DNA from: 9FT-COMBO-48-23 sp964400675
GTDB lineage: Bacteria; Chloroflexota; Dehalococcoidia; GIF9; UBA5629
Assembly: GCA_964400675.1 (NCBI GenBank)
Contig: CAYNVO010000009.1
Location: 1-64,000 of the forward strand
Length of the DNA: 64,000 nucleotides
Reading direction: 5' to 3'
The position numbers and the translations under genes are program-made. Below are positions 43,178-52,913 of the stretch, one piece after another (within the stretch, counting starts at the first letter, position 1; every line of letters begins with the position of its first letter). A model generated the notes under the pieces. It did not search any database. It had not been told where the DNA came from and saw only the letters and a program-made list of their open reading frames with translations.

Positions 43178-44074
43178 ATGAAAGAGAAACCTTTCTACTA
43201 CGGTGGGCAGGCAGTAATAGAAGGCGTAATGATGCGAGGGCGGGAAAATATAGCTGTCGCCGTCCGCCGACCCGATGGTGATATAACCGTAACCAGCCAA
43301 CCTCTCGCCAGTCTATACAAAGGCCGCTGGAGAAACTTGCCCCTCATCAGAGGCATAATCGTACTCGTCGAGACGCTAGCCATCGGCATTAGCGCCCTGC
43401 TTTATTCCGCCCAGGTCGCCGCAGCCGAGGAAGATGGAAAAGGCATATCCCCGGTAATGCTCTGGGGAAGCGTGGTCATCGCCTTTGCCTTCGCCGTAGG
43501 ACTATTCTTTATCGTGCCCTTGCTTCTCACCCGCTATATCATCGACCCACACATCACATCAGCCCTGGTCAGCAACATTATCGAGGGTGTCTTGCGCATA
43601 GGCATTTTCATCGCCTATCTGAAAGCCATAAGCCTGATGCCAGATTTGAAGAGGGTTTTCGCGTATCACGGCGCCGAACACAAGGTGGTCAACGCTTACG
43701 AATCGGGGATGCCACTGGAGCTGGATTACGTCAAAAACTACTCTACATCCCACACCCGCTGCGGCACCAGCTTCCTGCTGGCAGTCATGGTTATCGCTAT
43801 TTTCGTCTTCGCCCTGCTTGGTCGTCCGCCGCTGTGGATAAGCATTCTGTCCCGCGTTATTCTCATCCCTGTCATCGCCGCCATCGGCTATGAATTTGTC
43901 CGTTTCGGAACTGCCCACAGCGATAATCGGTTTGTGCGTGGTCTACTGGCCCCGGGTCTCAAATTACAAGCCATGACCACTGGAGAACCAGACGACAGCC
44001 AATTGGAAACGGCAATATCAGCGCTGAAAAAAGCTATCGAAGCCGACAGCGACCAGCCACAGGAGGAAATGTAA
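43178..44074 (+). CDS. DUF1385 membrane protein (YqhQ-like)
   Basis: 298 aa. Family motifs GGQAVIEGVMMRG at the start, AYHGAEHKVVNAYE and HTRCGTSFLL near the middle, and RPGLKLQAMTT-like PGLKLQAMTTGEPDDSQLE at the end. Several hydrophobic helices; the His and Glu residues could bind metal. Function is not established in the family. It lies after the ribosomal operon, separated by a repeat. Confidence 0.92.
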   Translation: MKEKPFYYGGQAVIEGVMMRGRENIAVAVRRPDGDITVTSQPLASLYKGRWRNLPLIRGIIVLVETLAIGISALLYSAQVAAAEEDGKGISPVMLWGSVVIAFAFAVGLFFIVPLLLTRYIIDPHITSALVSNIIEGVLRIGIFIAYLKAISLMPDLKRVFAYHGAEHKVVNAYESGMPLELDYVKNYSTSHTRCGTSFLLAVMVIAIFVFALLGRPPLWISILSRVILIPVIAAIGYEFVRFGTAHSDNRFVRGLLAPGLKLQAMTTGEPDDSQLETAISALKKAIEADSDQPQEEM

Positions 44075-44129
44075 AAATCAAAGATAAAAAATAAAGGCGG
44101 CCTTCAGTTCTCCATCCGCTGAAAAAGGA

Positions 44130-44158
44130 TTGACGGCCTAAAAAACATGGGGTATTAT
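44130..44158 (+). promoter_or_regulatory. Promoter of the 44184-45065 lipoprotein gene
   Basis: TTGACG at 44130-44135, a 17-bp spacer and TATTAT at 44153-44158, then AGGAGGT at 44167-44173. Confidence 0.55.
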
Positions 44159-44183
44159 AGGCGCACAGGAGGTCAATTTGGTA

Positions 44184-45065
44184 ATGAATAAAATCAGGTT
44201 CTCCGCAATAATTGCTCTTGTTCTCCTGGTCACCTTCAGTTTTGATGCACTGTTCGTTTCATGTTCTACGCCTCCTGCACCAACCGCCGACAAAACCAGA
44301 CAATCACTCATAGATATTACAAATCTCTATCTTGATTCACTATCAGTTAACGACCCTGCTAAATTGCCCGTTTCAAGCAACGTCAGATTTACCGAGAATG
44401 GTAATGAAATAAAGCTGGGTGAAGGCCTGTGGCGAACAGCAACAGGCATTACCTACCGCCAATATTTTGTCGACCCTTCTACTGGCCAGGTGCTTTTCTT
44501 CGGTGTTGTAGATGAAGACGGTAAACTGGCAAATTTAATGGTTCGCCTCAAGGTAACGGACAACAAAATCGAGGAGATTGAGACCATTGTGTGCAGAAAA
44601 GGCCAGTCTTCCGTCTTCAGTCCGGAGTCCCTGGTCACTCCAAAACCTATCTATGATGAGATCATTCCAGAGTCTGAGCGCTCTCCAAGCGATAAGATGA
44701 TAGCCATAGCAAACAGCTATTTTGATGGCATTGAGCAAAATAGTGCTGAGAACGTACCGCTCCACTCATCATGCAATCGGACAGAGAATGGATTCCAAAC
44801 TACCAACAATCCCATCAACAACTTTTTCGGCATGGACGCCGCTTCCCAGTTAAAACTTTTTACTTATATCGCCGAAGTAAGAGACCGGCGTTTTTTGATT
44901 ATAGACGAGGAACGTGGCCTGGTAGGCGGAATATTTATGTTCGATTGTCCGGAGACACGCAGTATATTGCTGGCTGAGGTTTTTAAAGTTATTAACGGTC
45001 AGATCTGGGAAATAGAGGCATTAATGGTAAATACTCCCTACGAGCAAGCCTCGGGATGGCAATAA
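44184..45065 (+). CDS. Putative lipoprotein of unknown function
   Basis: 293 aa from the ATG at 44184 (a TTG two codons upstream is possible). The N-terminus is basic then hydrophobic, with a lipobox-like FVSC. The rest contains two related halves of about 115 residues, each beginning with a helical DKTRQSLIDITNLYLDSL or SDKMIAIANSYFDGI segment and followed by beta-rich NTF2-like text (VSSNVRFTENG; LHSSCNRTENGF). The internal duplication of an NTF2/SnoaL-like fold is inference from the repeated motif. Ligand unknown. Confidence 0.7.
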   Translation: MNKIRFSAIIALVLLVTFSFDALFVSCSTPPAPTADKTRQSLIDITNLYLDSLSVNDPAKLPVSSNVRFTENGNEIKLGEGLWRTATGITYRQYFVDPSTGQVLFFGVVDEDGKLANLMVRLKVTDNKIEEIETIVCRKGQSSVFSPESLVTPKPIYDEIIPESERSPSDKMIAIANSYFDGIEQNSAENVPLHSSCNRTENGFQTTNNPINNFFGMDAASQLKLFTYIAEVRDRRFLIIDEERGLVGGIFMFDCPETRSILLAEVFKVINGQIWEIEALMVNTPYEQASGWQ

Positions 45066-45145
45066 TATTCACAATTAAATAATTGTGCTTCTTGCCATTT
45101 TCCGCTCTTTACCTGGATTGTCGATAACAAATCCTTCGCCAAAAT

Positions 45146-45466
45146 CTAATCTATATCTTCCTTGTCAAACTTCTGGAAGAAGCAGCTACGGTTGCCGGTG
45201 TGGCATACCGGGCCGGCCGGTTTAGCCCGAATCAGTATAGCATCGCTGTCACAGTCCTTAGCCAGTGACTGTACCTTCAGAATGTTGCCGGAGGTAGCAC
45301 CTTTGTGCCACAACTCCTGCCGACTGCGGCTGTAAAACCAGACCTCGCCACTATCCAGTGTCCGCCGCAGGGCTTCCTCATCAGCATAGCCCAGCATCAG
45401 CACATCGCCGTTATCGGCATCCTGAATTATAACCGGAATTAAACCTTTTTTATCGAATTTTAACAT
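45146..45466 (-). CDS. hisI: Phosphoribosyl-AMP cyclohydrolase
   Basis: 106 aa, HisI only, without a fused HisE domain. SRSRQELWHKGATSGN, DCDSDAILI and CHTGNRSCF carry the zinc and magnesium ligands. It opens the purine ring of PR-AMP, step three of histidine synthesis. It follows hisA by 43 nt. Confidence 0.95.
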   Translation of the reverse strand: MLKFDKKGLIPVIIQDADNGDVLMLGYADEEALRRTLDSGEVWFYSRSRQELWHKGATSGNILKVQSLAKDCDSDAILIRAKPAGPVCHTGNRSCFFQKFDKEDID

Positions 45467-45509
45467 CGCATACCACCTTGTTTCGTTTAGTCAGGGTAAG
45501 GTTGAAACC

Positions 45510-46223
45510 TCATAGTCCCAGTGCCATGGCTTCTCTCAAATTTATGTCGCCGGTATAAAGCGCCCTGCCCAAAATAGCCCCCTCTACACCCACTTCTCTG
45601 AGCTTCCTGAGATGGTCTAAAGACGAGATGCCGCCGGCAGCTATGACCGACAAATCCAAATCCCTGACCATCTCGGCTATAGCATCAAAAGCTGGCTCGG
45701 TCAATGTGCCATCGCGTTTTATGTCGGTATAGATAATACGCCTTACGCCAGCATCTGCCACACTGCGCCCCAGCTCTAAAGCCGTAATCTCAGTATCCTT
45801 CTGCCAGCCACGAATAGCTGCACACCCATACCTGGAGTCTATGCCAATTACTATTGCTTCACCATGTTTCCGGCATAATCTCTTCACCATCTCCGGCTCT
45901 TCTACAGCAGCCGTTCCCAGAATCACCCGATTTACCCCAATACCCAGCAGCTTTGCCACATTAGCTTCGTCCCTTATGCCGCCGCCGAACTGCACGGGCA
46001 ATTTAGTCCGTTTCACTATAGCTTCGATAACCTTGATATTACACGGCTCACCGCTGGCAGCGCCGTCCAGGTCAATGAGGTGAAGCCGACTAGCACCCTG
46101 AGCCTGCCAGTTGAGGGCAACAGCTACCGGGTCCTCAGAGAAAACTGTCTCCTTGCTGTAATCACCCTGATACAGCCGGACACACTTTCCATCTCTGATA
46201 TCAACCGCCGGAATTATTTCCAT
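45510..46223 (-). CDS. hisA: Phosphoribosylformimino-5-aminoimidazole carboxamide ribotide isomerase
   Basis: 237 aa from the ATG at 46223, which gives the conserved MEIIPAVDIRDGKCVRLYQGD; the longer frame adds nine unsupported residues. (beta/alpha)8 barrel with the two phosphate-binding halves (VQFGGGIRDE and VIAAGGISSLDHL). The catalytic Asp pair is in AVDIRDG and YTDIKRDG. Fourth step of histidine synthesis. Confidence 0.95.
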   Translation of the reverse strand: MEIIPAVDIRDGKCVRLYQGDYSKETVFSEDPVAVALNWQAQGASRLHLIDLDGAASGEPCNIKVIEAIVKRTKLPVQFGGGIRDEANVAKLLGIGVNRVILGTAAVEEPEMVKRLCRKHGEAIVIGIDSRYGCAAIRGWQKDTEITALELGRSVADAGVRRIIYTDIKRDGTLTEPAFDAIAEMVRDLDLSVIAAGGISSLDHLRKLREVGVEGAILGRALYTGDINLREAMALGL

Positions 46224-46317
46224 GTGAAACCCACTATACGAATATTTCAACCTCTAAGGATTTGCTATATAATATTAAGGCTTCAGCGCATTACTTTCAA
46301 ATATTAAGGAGGGAAAA

Positions 46318-47460
46318 ATGGACTTCGAGCTTTCTGAAGAGCATAAAATGTTCCAAGAAGCCATACGCAAATTCTCGGAAAAAGAAATCGCTCCGCTAGT
46401 CGATGAAGCTGAAAAAACAGCCACCTTCCCACTCCAGCTATTTCCCCAGATGGGGAAATTGGGCTATCTATGCGTCAGGTATCCGGCCAAGTACGGCGGT
46501 GCTGAAATGGGCAAGGTGGGTGATTGTATTTCAGTCGAGGAGGTAGCCTACCAGAGCGTTGGCATATGTGCCGGCATCATGGTGCAAAGCGGCATCGGTA
46601 CCACCGCCGTCTATACCCGCGGTACCGAAGACCAGAAGCAGAAATACCTGGTACCAGCCATTAAAGGAGAGAAAATAGCCGCTTTCGGGCTTACCGAGCC
46701 TAATGCCGGCTCCGACGCTGCATCTATAGAGACAACCGCAACCAAAAAGAACGGCAAGTACATCCTCAATGGCACTAAAATCTTCATCACCAACGGAAAT
46801 GTATGCGACTTCGTTATAGCTGCCACTTATACCGACAAAAGCAAAGGGGCTCGCGGTGGGGTCAGTTTGTTTATCGTGGAAAAAGGCACCCCCGGCTTCA
46901 ATCGAGCTAAAATTCACAAGTTCTGTGGTCGTTCCGGTGAAACAGGCGAGCTAAGCTTCGAAGACTGTGCCATACCCGAAGAAAACCTCATCGGTGAGGA
47001 AGGTAAGGGCTTCCCCTACTTGATGGAATCGCTAATGGGTGGCAGAATCTCCCATGCCTCCCGAAGTCTGGGGCTGGCTCGTGCAGCGTATGATGCTACC
47101 ATTAAATACGCTCATGAAAGAGTCCAGTTCGGGCAACCCATATATAAGTTCCAGGTCAATGCCTTCAAACTGGCACGCATGGCACTGGATATCGAAGCCG
47201 CCCGCTGGCTGATATTTTACGCCGCCTGGCTCTATGACCAGAACAAGCCACACATCAAGGAAGCAGCTATGGCAAAGCTCTTTGCCAGCGAGGTGGCAGT
47301 AAGCGTGACCACCGAAGCCATGCAAATTCACGGAGGCTATGGTCTTACAGAGGAGTCCGTGATCCAGCGCTATTTCCGCGACTCCCGGATGTCAACCATA
47401 ACTGAAGGGACATCGGAGATACAGCAGCTCGTTATCTCTCGAGAACTCGGTCTCCGCTAA
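46318..47460 (+). CDS. Acyl-CoA dehydrogenase
   Basis: 380 aa. AFGLTEPNAGSDAASIET, KIFITNGNVCD, HERVQFGQPIYKFQ, and catalytic Glu363 in TITEGTSEIQQLV, so a normal alpha,beta-dehydrogenase of the butyryl/isobutyryl/short-chain class. AAGGAGGG lies 6 nt before the ATG. The carboxyltransferase gene follows in the same direction (85-nt gap), suggesting a shared branched- or short-chain acyl-CoA pathway. Confidence 0.94.
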   Translation: MDFELSEEHKMFQEAIRKFSEKEIAPLVDEAEKTATFPLQLFPQMGKLGYLCVRYPAKYGGAEMGKVGDCISVEEVAYQSVGICAGIMVQSGIGTTAVYTRGTEDQKQKYLVPAIKGEKIAAFGLTEPNAGSDAASIETTATKKNGKYILNGTKIFITNGNVCDFVIAATYTDKSKGARGGVSLFIVEKGTPGFNRAKIHKFCGRSGETGELSFEDCAIPEENLIGEEGKGFPYLMESLMGGRISHASRSLGLARAAYDATIKYAHERVQFGQPIYKFQVNAFKLARMALDIEAARWLIFYAAWLYDQNKPHIKEAAMAKLFASEVAVSVTTEAMQIHGGYGLTEESVIQRYFRDSRMSTITEGTSEIQQLVISRELGLR

Positions 47461-47545
47461 AGCAAGGATAAGTTTCGTTATATTCAGGCATTGAGGCAAA
47501 TGAAAACATCTAACAGGTAACCATACCGCGAAAGGTGGGGCAACA

Positions 47546-49099
47546 ATGTCAAATACCAAAGAGCTAATTGAGGCTTACAAAGCAAAACGAGAAAAGATAA
47601 AGCAAATGGGAGATCCCAAAGCCATTGAGCGGCGCCATAAAGCTGGGCAATGGTCAGCACGAGAAAGGATTGACTATTTCTTTGACGCAAATACCTTCAC
47701 CGAAATAGGCCTGTTCGTTAAGCACAGGACTACAAGTTTCGGTATGGACAAAAGAGAGGTGCCGGCTGAGGGAGTAATAACTGGCTACGGCAAGGTAAAT
47801 GGCAGACCAGTCGTCGCCATTGCCGAGGACTTTACTGCCATGGCAGGCACCTTTGGCGAGTATCACGGTAAGAAATTTGCCCGCGCTATTGAATTTGCCA
47901 AAGACATGGGCTGGCCCTGCATAAGCATGAACGACTCAGGCGGAGCCCGACTTCAGGAAGGTATGGATACACTTGAGGCTTACGGCTGGTTATTTAGAGC
48001 CCAAATACTGGCTTCCGGTATAGTGCCTCAAATATCTCTGCTCATGGGACCATGCTTAGGTGGGCAGGCTTACCATCCGGTAATGCAGGACTTCCTCATC
48101 CAATGCCGGCATACTGGCTTCATGGGTATCGCTGGCCCAGCCTTCGTAAAAACTCAAGTCGGCGAGGAAATCACCCTCGAGGAACTTTCCGGCTGGAAGG
48201 CTCATGCCGTCAAATCAGGACAAACACATATCGTGGTCGAAAATGACAAGGAAGCCTTAGATTCATGCAAACAGCTTTTATCTTTCCTCCCCTCAAATAA
48301 CAAAGAGAAACCGCCCCGCATCAATACCCGGGATGAAGCGGATAGAACAGTACCGGAATTAGATACCATAATTCCTGACCGTCCAAATCAGGCATTTGAC
48401 ATGCTGCAATTAATTAAGTTAGTTGTAGATGACGGCTACTTTTTTGAGCTGCTCAAAGACCACGCCAAGAACTGCATCATAGGCTTCTGCCGGTTCAACG
48501 GTCGCACGGTTGGCATAGTAGCCAACCGCCCGGAGCATATCGGTGGCGTCATCGACACGGATGCTGCTGACAAAATGGCCAGATTTATCAGATTTTGCGA
48601 CCTATTTGATATACCGTTGATTAGCTTTCAGGATTGCCCGGGCTACCTGATAGGTTCCGAGCAGGATTGGAAGGGCATACTACGACATGGCGCCAAGTTA
48701 CTTTATGCCTGGGCTGATGCCACCGTGCCCCTGATCTCAATAATGGTCAGGAAATCTTACGCCGGCGCCCACTACGGCATGCTGGACAAATCCATAGGCG
48801 CCGACCTCGTCTTCGCCTGGCCCACAGCCCAGGTTACCATTGTCGGTGCTGAGACCGCAGCCAGTGTTATCTTCGCCAAGGAGATAAAAGAGGCAGTAAA
48901 CCCCAAAGAGGCTAGCGATAAACGAATAAACGAGTATAAAGAACTCTACGAGAACCCCTACAAGGGGGCGGAGCGAGGCTATATCGATGACATCATAATG
49001 CCTAGCGATACCAGGAAAATGATAAATAGAGCCCTGGATACTTTGGTAAATAAGACCGTGACCAGGCCGTGGAGAAAATATTCTAATATCAACCTGTAA
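47546..49099 (+). CDS. Acyl-CoA carboxylase carboxyltransferase subunit (PccB/MmdA-like)
   Basis: 517 aa, crotonase-fold duplicated carboxyltransferase. SMNDSGGARLQEGMDTLEAYG, GPCLGGQAYHPV, GIVANRPEHIGGVIDTDAADKMARFIRFCD, QDCPGYLIGSEQDWKGILRHGAKLLYAW and the late DDIIMPSDTRKMI are conserved. It could be propionyl-CoA carboxylase, methylmalonyl-CoA decarboxylase or a methylcrotonyl/geranyl type. No biotin carboxyl carrier or biotin carboxylase is in the window. It works on the same acyl-CoA pool as the mutase at 30057. Confidence 0.92.
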   Translation: MSNTKELIEAYKAKREKIKQMGDPKAIERRHKAGQWSARERIDYFFDANTFTEIGLFVKHRTTSFGMDKREVPAEGVITGYGKVNGRPVVAIAEDFTAMAGTFGEYHGKKFARAIEFAKDMGWPCISMNDSGGARLQEGMDTLEAYGWLFRAQILASGIVPQISLLMGPCLGGQAYHPVMQDFLIQCRHTGFMGIAGPAFVKTQVGEEITLEELSGWKAHAVKSGQTHIVVENDKEALDSCKQLLSFLPSNNKEKPPRINTRDEADRTVPELDTIIPDRPNQAFDMLQLIKLVVDDGYFFELLKDHAKNCIIGFCRFNGRTVGIVANRPEHIGGVIDTDAADKMARFIRFCDLFDIPLISFQDCPGYLIGSEQDWKGILRHGAKLLYAWADATVPLISIMVRKSYAGAHYGMLDKSIGADLVFAWPTAQVTIVGAETAASVIFAKEIKEAVNPKEASDKRINEYKELYENPYKGAERGYIDDIIMPSDTRKMINRALDTLVNKTVTRPWRKYSNINL

Positions 49100-49112
49100 A
49101 ACTAAGAGCCGC

Positions 49113-49856
49113 ATGGCAGTCAACTATACAGACATTTCAAAGACTTATGACAACTACCGCTCCTACCCGGAGAGCCTGATAAAAAAGATTATAGTGCTGG
49201 GCAGGATTAGCCAGGGGAAGAGAGTCCTGGACCTCGGCTGCGGTACGGGTAATGTAGCTTCACAATTACGGAAGACAATAAACACCGATGTAACAGGTGT
49301 AGATGCGTCATTTTCCATGTTGAAGGTAGCCAGGGACAAATCTCTAGAAGTTGTCTGTGCCGATATCGATAACCGCCAGTTGCCTTTCAGCGACGGCTCT
49401 TTCGATGCCATAATAGGAGCTTATGTCATCCATCAAGTAAAAAATCTCGATTCCATGCTTTCAGAATGTCATCGCGTGTTGCGGGATGGCAGCCTGATCC
49501 TTTTAACTTCCAGCCATAAACAAATCGAGAATCAGCATCCCGTTATCAAAAACTTTTTCCCCAGCTACGTCGATATCGACAAAAGCAGATTTCCAGATAT
49601 TGACAAGATAGACCATCTTTTGGAATCTCTCGGCTTCAAGTATATTCAGCATGAAAAGGTGATTGTGGCGCACCTTCCCATAGACCATGAATTTCTGGAG
49701 AAAGTAAAGAGCAAATATGTCTCGACCTACCACCTGATGTCCCAGAACGAGTTCAAGAATGGTGTCAGACGGTTGGAAGAGTTCATCACGAATCAGAATC
49801 AACCGGAATTCAGAGACTGGCATGGAACGATAGTATGCGGGCTGAAGACCGTTTAA
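49113..49856 (+). CDS. Class I SAM-dependent methyltransferase
   Basis: 247 aa. Motif I VLDLGCGTGNVASQL, VTGVDASFSML, LPFSDGSFDAIIGAYVIHQV and ECHRVLRDGSLIL match the UbiE/COQ5-like methyltransferase 11 group. The acceptor is unknown. It sits 13 nt after the carboxyltransferase gene and shortly before a UbiA prenyltransferase, so a quinone or lipid substrate is possible. Confidence 0.9.
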   Translation: MAVNYTDISKTYDNYRSYPESLIKKIIVLGRISQGKRVLDLGCGTGNVASQLRKTINTDVTGVDASFSMLKVARDKSLEVVCADIDNRQLPFSDGSFDAIIGAYVIHQVKNLDSMLSECHRVLRDGSLILLTSSHKQIENQHPVIKNFFPSYVDIDKSRFPDIDKIDHLLESLGFKYIQHEKVIVAHLPIDHEFLEKVKSKYVSTYHLMSQNEFKNGVRRLEEFITNQNQPEFRDWHGTIVCGLKTV

Positions 49857-49869
49857 TAAGGAGATAAAA

Positions 49870-50088
49870 ATGGAATTATTAAATTCATACTCACCAATTT
49901 GGATGATATGGGTTATCCCCTTAATCATCCTCTGGACTCTGCCCTGGAAAGGCGTGGCTCTATGGAGGGCTGGCGGCAATAAGCATTTATGGTGGTTTAT
50001 AGCTCTATTCCTGCTCAATACACTGGCAATCCTGGAGATAATTTATATCTTCGGGTTCAGCCGTAAGAAATCAGCACCCACGGCCTAA
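49870..50088 (+). CDS. DUF5652 small membrane protein
   Basis: 72 aa with two hydrophobic helices. LPWKGVALWRAGGN and WWFIALFLLNTLAILEIIYIFGF match the DUF5652 pattern known from Chloroflexota, Patescibacteria and others. AAGGAGAT lies about 6 nt before the ATG. Function unknown. Confidence 0.85.
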   Translation: MELLNSYSPIWMIWVIPLIILWTLPWKGVALWRAGGNKHLWWFIALFLLNTLAILEIIYIFGFSRKKSAPTA

Positions 50089-50092
50089 GACG

Positions 50093-50122
50093 TAGACACA
50101 CCCTTCGCCTGTCTGCTATACT
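50093..50122 (+). promoter_or_regulatory. Promoter of the UbiA-type gene, leaderless type
   Basis: TAGACA at 50093-50098, an 18-bp spacer and TATACT at 50117-50122, with the GTG start at 50132, 9 nt further. Confidence 0.5.
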
Positions 50123-50131
50123 CAAAGCCTT

Positions 50132-51022
50132 GTGAAGCTGAAATTTTGGTTCCTCGAGATCAGGCCACAATTTTTGCTCCTCTCTGTGGTGCTGGCTTTC
50201 CTGGGCACCTGCATGGCCTGGTATGATGGTGCCTTCCATCTTGGTCATGCCATACTGGCTTTCATCGGTCTGCTTCTGTGCCACATCAGCGTCAATGTAC
50301 TCAACGACTACTACGACTACAAAAGCGGCATCGACCTGAAGACCAGGAGAACGCCATTCAGCGGCGGCAGCGGCTTTCTACCGTCCGCCTCCCTAAAACC
50401 TGAGCATGTATTCCGGTTCGGATTGGCCTGCTTCCTGCTGGCGGTGCCCATAGGCATTTACTTCGTGCTGGTCAGCGGCTGGCTCCTGCTGCCACTGCTT
50501 GTTATAGGTGCTGTATGCATTCTACTCTATACGCCGCGCCTAACCAAGCTGAACTGGCCTGAGTGGGCACCTGGAGCCGGTCTGGGAGCACTGCCTGTCC
50601 TGGGAGCTTATTTCATCCAGACAGGTGAATACACTATCCCCGCCATTGTAGCCTCCATACCATCCGCCATATTAGTGCACAACCTGTTGTTCCTGAATGA
50701 GTTTCCTGACGCCGAGGCTGATAAAACAGCGGGCAGAAAAACAATGCCCATAACCCTGGGTAAAACAAAGGCCAGCATAATCTATTCAGTATTAACCGGC
50801 ATACTTTACCTGTGGATAATAGGCTGGGTGGCAGCAGGGCTAATGCCGGTTTTCTGCTTGATAGCCTTACTGACCCTGCCTCTAGCCGTCAGAGCTATTC
50901 AGGGCGCCCTGAAATACCAGGATGAAAGCAAGCTGATTCCGGCGATGGCAAACAACGTCCTGGTCGTCCTGTTGACCCAGCTACTGCTGGGCATCGGCTA
51001 TCTTCTAGCAGGAACATTTTGA
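50132..51022 (+). CDS. UbiA-family prenyltransferase (MenA-like)
   Basis: 296 aa with about eight to nine membrane helices. The first Asp-rich motif NDYYDYKSGIDL and the second DAEADKTAGRKTMP are intact, as in 1,4-dihydroxy-2-naphthoate prenyltransferase and related enzymes that attach isoprenoids to aromatic acceptors. Menaquinone is one candidate product; other prenylated lipids are possible. The GTG has no Shine-Dalgarno and is preceded closely by a promoter. Confidence 0.9.
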   Translation: MKLKFWFLEIRPQFLLLSVVLAFLGTCMAWYDGAFHLGHAILAFIGLLLCHISVNVLNDYYDYKSGIDLKTRRTPFSGGSGFLPSASLKPEHVFRFGLACFLLAVPIGIYFVLVSGWLLLPLLVIGAVCILLYTPRLTKLNWPEWAPGAGLGALPVLGAYFIQTGEYTIPAIVASIPSAILVHNLLFLNEFPDAEADKTAGRKTMPITLGKTKASIIYSVLTGILYLWIIGWVAAGLMPVFCLIALLTLPLAVRAIQGALKYQDESKLIPAMANNVLVVLLTQLLLGIGYLLAGTF

Positions 51023-51095
51023 AAATATTCTTGCATTTTAACTTTTCATTTTTGATATTTCTTCGCTTCACTCGCAATAACAAACGAGGTATACT

Positions 51096-52802
51096 GTGTC
51101 AACTGACCTGATTCTTTTACACGCCCCCAGCATATACGACTTCCGCAAGAAGACCATACTCTACGGACCTGTCAGCGATTTAATCCCACCTTCATACGTC
51201 TTCGAGATGTACCCCATCGGACTCACCAGCATAGCCGAATATCTGGGACGCGCCGGCTACCAGGTGCGCATCGTAAACCTCGCCGTGCGCATGTTGAGGG
51301 ACGGCAAATTCGACGCCGAAGCATTCATAAAGCGCCTCAAGGCACCGATTTTCGGTATCGACCTGCACTGGATGGTACACTGCCACGGCTCGATTGAAAT
51401 AGCAAAGATAGTCAAAAAGTGGCACCCTGAGGCAAAGTTGATATTCGGCGGCTTCTCCTCAACCTATTTCTACAAAGAGCTGCTGGAATATCCGGAGATA
51501 GACTATGTGCTCAGGGGTGATTCCACCGAAGAACCCTTCCGCCAGCTAATGGACTGCGTCATAAGGCACAAAGGAGAGCTCGAAAAAATAGCAAACCTCG
51601 TCTGGAAAGACAATCACGGCAAGATACAAGAAAACCCCTTCTCCCATATCCCCACCGACATCAATAACGTCATGGTTAACCATTACGGCAATGTGGTCCG
51701 GTCCGTGATTAAGCACCGCGACCTCATCAGCTACACGCCGGTCAAGGACTGGCTCCGCTATCCCATTACGGCAGTCATTACCTGCCGCGGCTGCACTGAG
51801 AACTGCGTTATCTGCGGTGGCTCTGCCGCAGCCTTCAGAAAATGCTATAACCGGGGCAAGCCAGTTTTCCGCTCTCCCGAAGCTGTAATTAGAGACGTCA
51901 GGCAAATCTCGCGCTTCAGCAACGGCCCTATCTTCATACTTGGCGACCTGCGGCAGGCGGGAGAAGACTACGCCAGCCAGGTCCTGAACCTGCTTCAGAA
52001 GAACAGAGTAAAAAATCAGTTCATACTCGAATTATTCTATCCGGCTTCAAAGGACTTCCTGCGACAGATGAGTCTGGCCTGCCCTGACTTCTGCCTTGAG
52101 ATTTCTCCCGAATCCCACGACCCTGAAATCAGGAAAGTCATCGGCAGACCCTATTCCAGCCAGGAGCTTGAGCAAACGCTGGACGATGCACTCGATGTCG
52201 GCTGCCGGCGGCTGGACGTGTTCTTCATGATTGGATTGCCCAGGCAAACCCCTCAGTCAGCAATAGAAACAACCGATTATTGCGGGCATTTACTCGAAAG
52301 GTCCCGTGGGGATAAGCGGGTTTCCATGTTTACCTCTCCGCTGGCGCCATTCCTCGACCCGGGCAGCCTGGGCTTCGAGAATCCCGAGCGCTACGGCTAC
52401 CATATCCTGTTTCGAAAGCTGGAAGAGCATCGCCGGGCACTGGCATCGCCGAGCTGGAAATATTCCCTCAATTACGAGACGGACTGGATGACCCGCCAGC
52501 AGATTGTGGACACATCCTACGAAGCCATACTGCGACTGAACCAGCTCAGGGTAAAATACGAAATCATATCTGAAAAATTAGCCCAAACAAGTGAGCAGCG
52601 TCTCAGAGCAGCCTGGGAAATGTCTCGCCGCCTTGATGACCTGCTGTCAAAGAACGATAATGAGGCAATAGACCGCCTGAAACCAGAGGTGGACAGAATC
52701 AACACGTTCCCAGTAGCCGAGAAAATCCAGCTGGAAGTCCCCCCACCCTTCATCAAACTGAAACCATTCCGAGCCCTGTGGTCCTTAGTGACAGGACGGT
52801 AA
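51096..52802 (+). CDS. B12-binding-domain radical SAM protein (Ta0216-like family)
   Basis: 568 aa. An N-terminal Rossmann-like B12-type domain (about 1-155, GIDLHWMVHCHGS, IFGGFSSTYF, YVLRGDSTEEPFRQL) without the classical DxHxxG cobalamin loop. The radical SAM domain has Cys233-x3-Cys237-x2-Cys240 in CRGCTENCVICGG, and an extra Cys at 230. A C-terminal helical region of about 150 residues follows. Such proteins perform radical methylations or rearrangements; the substrate is unknown. GAGGT sits 5 nt before the GTG. The nearby prenyltransferase and methyltransferase suggest a shared lipid or cofactor pathway, as inference. Confidence 0.88.
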   Translation: MSTDLILLHAPSIYDFRKKTILYGPVSDLIPPSYVFEMYPIGLTSIAEYLGRAGYQVRIVNLAVRMLRDGKFDAEAFIKRLKAPIFGIDLHWMVHCHGSIEIAKIVKKWHPEAKLIFGGFSSTYFYKELLEYPEIDYVLRGDSTEEPFRQLMDCVIRHKGELEKIANLVWKDNHGKIQENPFSHIPTDINNVMVNHYGNVVRSVIKHRDLISYTPVKDWLRYPITAVITCRGCTENCVICGGSAAAFRKCYNRGKPVFRSPEAVIRDVRQISRFSNGPIFILGDLRQAGEDYASQVLNLLQKNRVKNQFILELFYPASKDFLRQMSLACPDFCLEISPESHDPEIRKVIGRPYSSQELEQTLDDALDVGCRRLDVFFMIGLPRQTPQSAIETTDYCGHLLERSRGDKRVSMFTSPLAPFLDPGSLGFENPERYGYHILFRKLEEHRRALASPSWKYSLNYETDWMTRQQIVDTSYEAILRLNQLRVKYEIISEKLAQTSEQRLRAAWEMSRRLDDLLSKNDNEAIDRLKPEVDRINTFPVAEKIQLEVPPPFIKLKPFRALWSLVTGR

Positions 52803-52913
52803 ATGTCCATTCTCGAAATAGTGTCTCGTCCACAATACTGAGTTTATATTTCGCTTTGCTGGTAAAGAAGCGACATTGTAAAATGGAGTCATGTCGAGAC
52901 AGAGTAACTTGTC

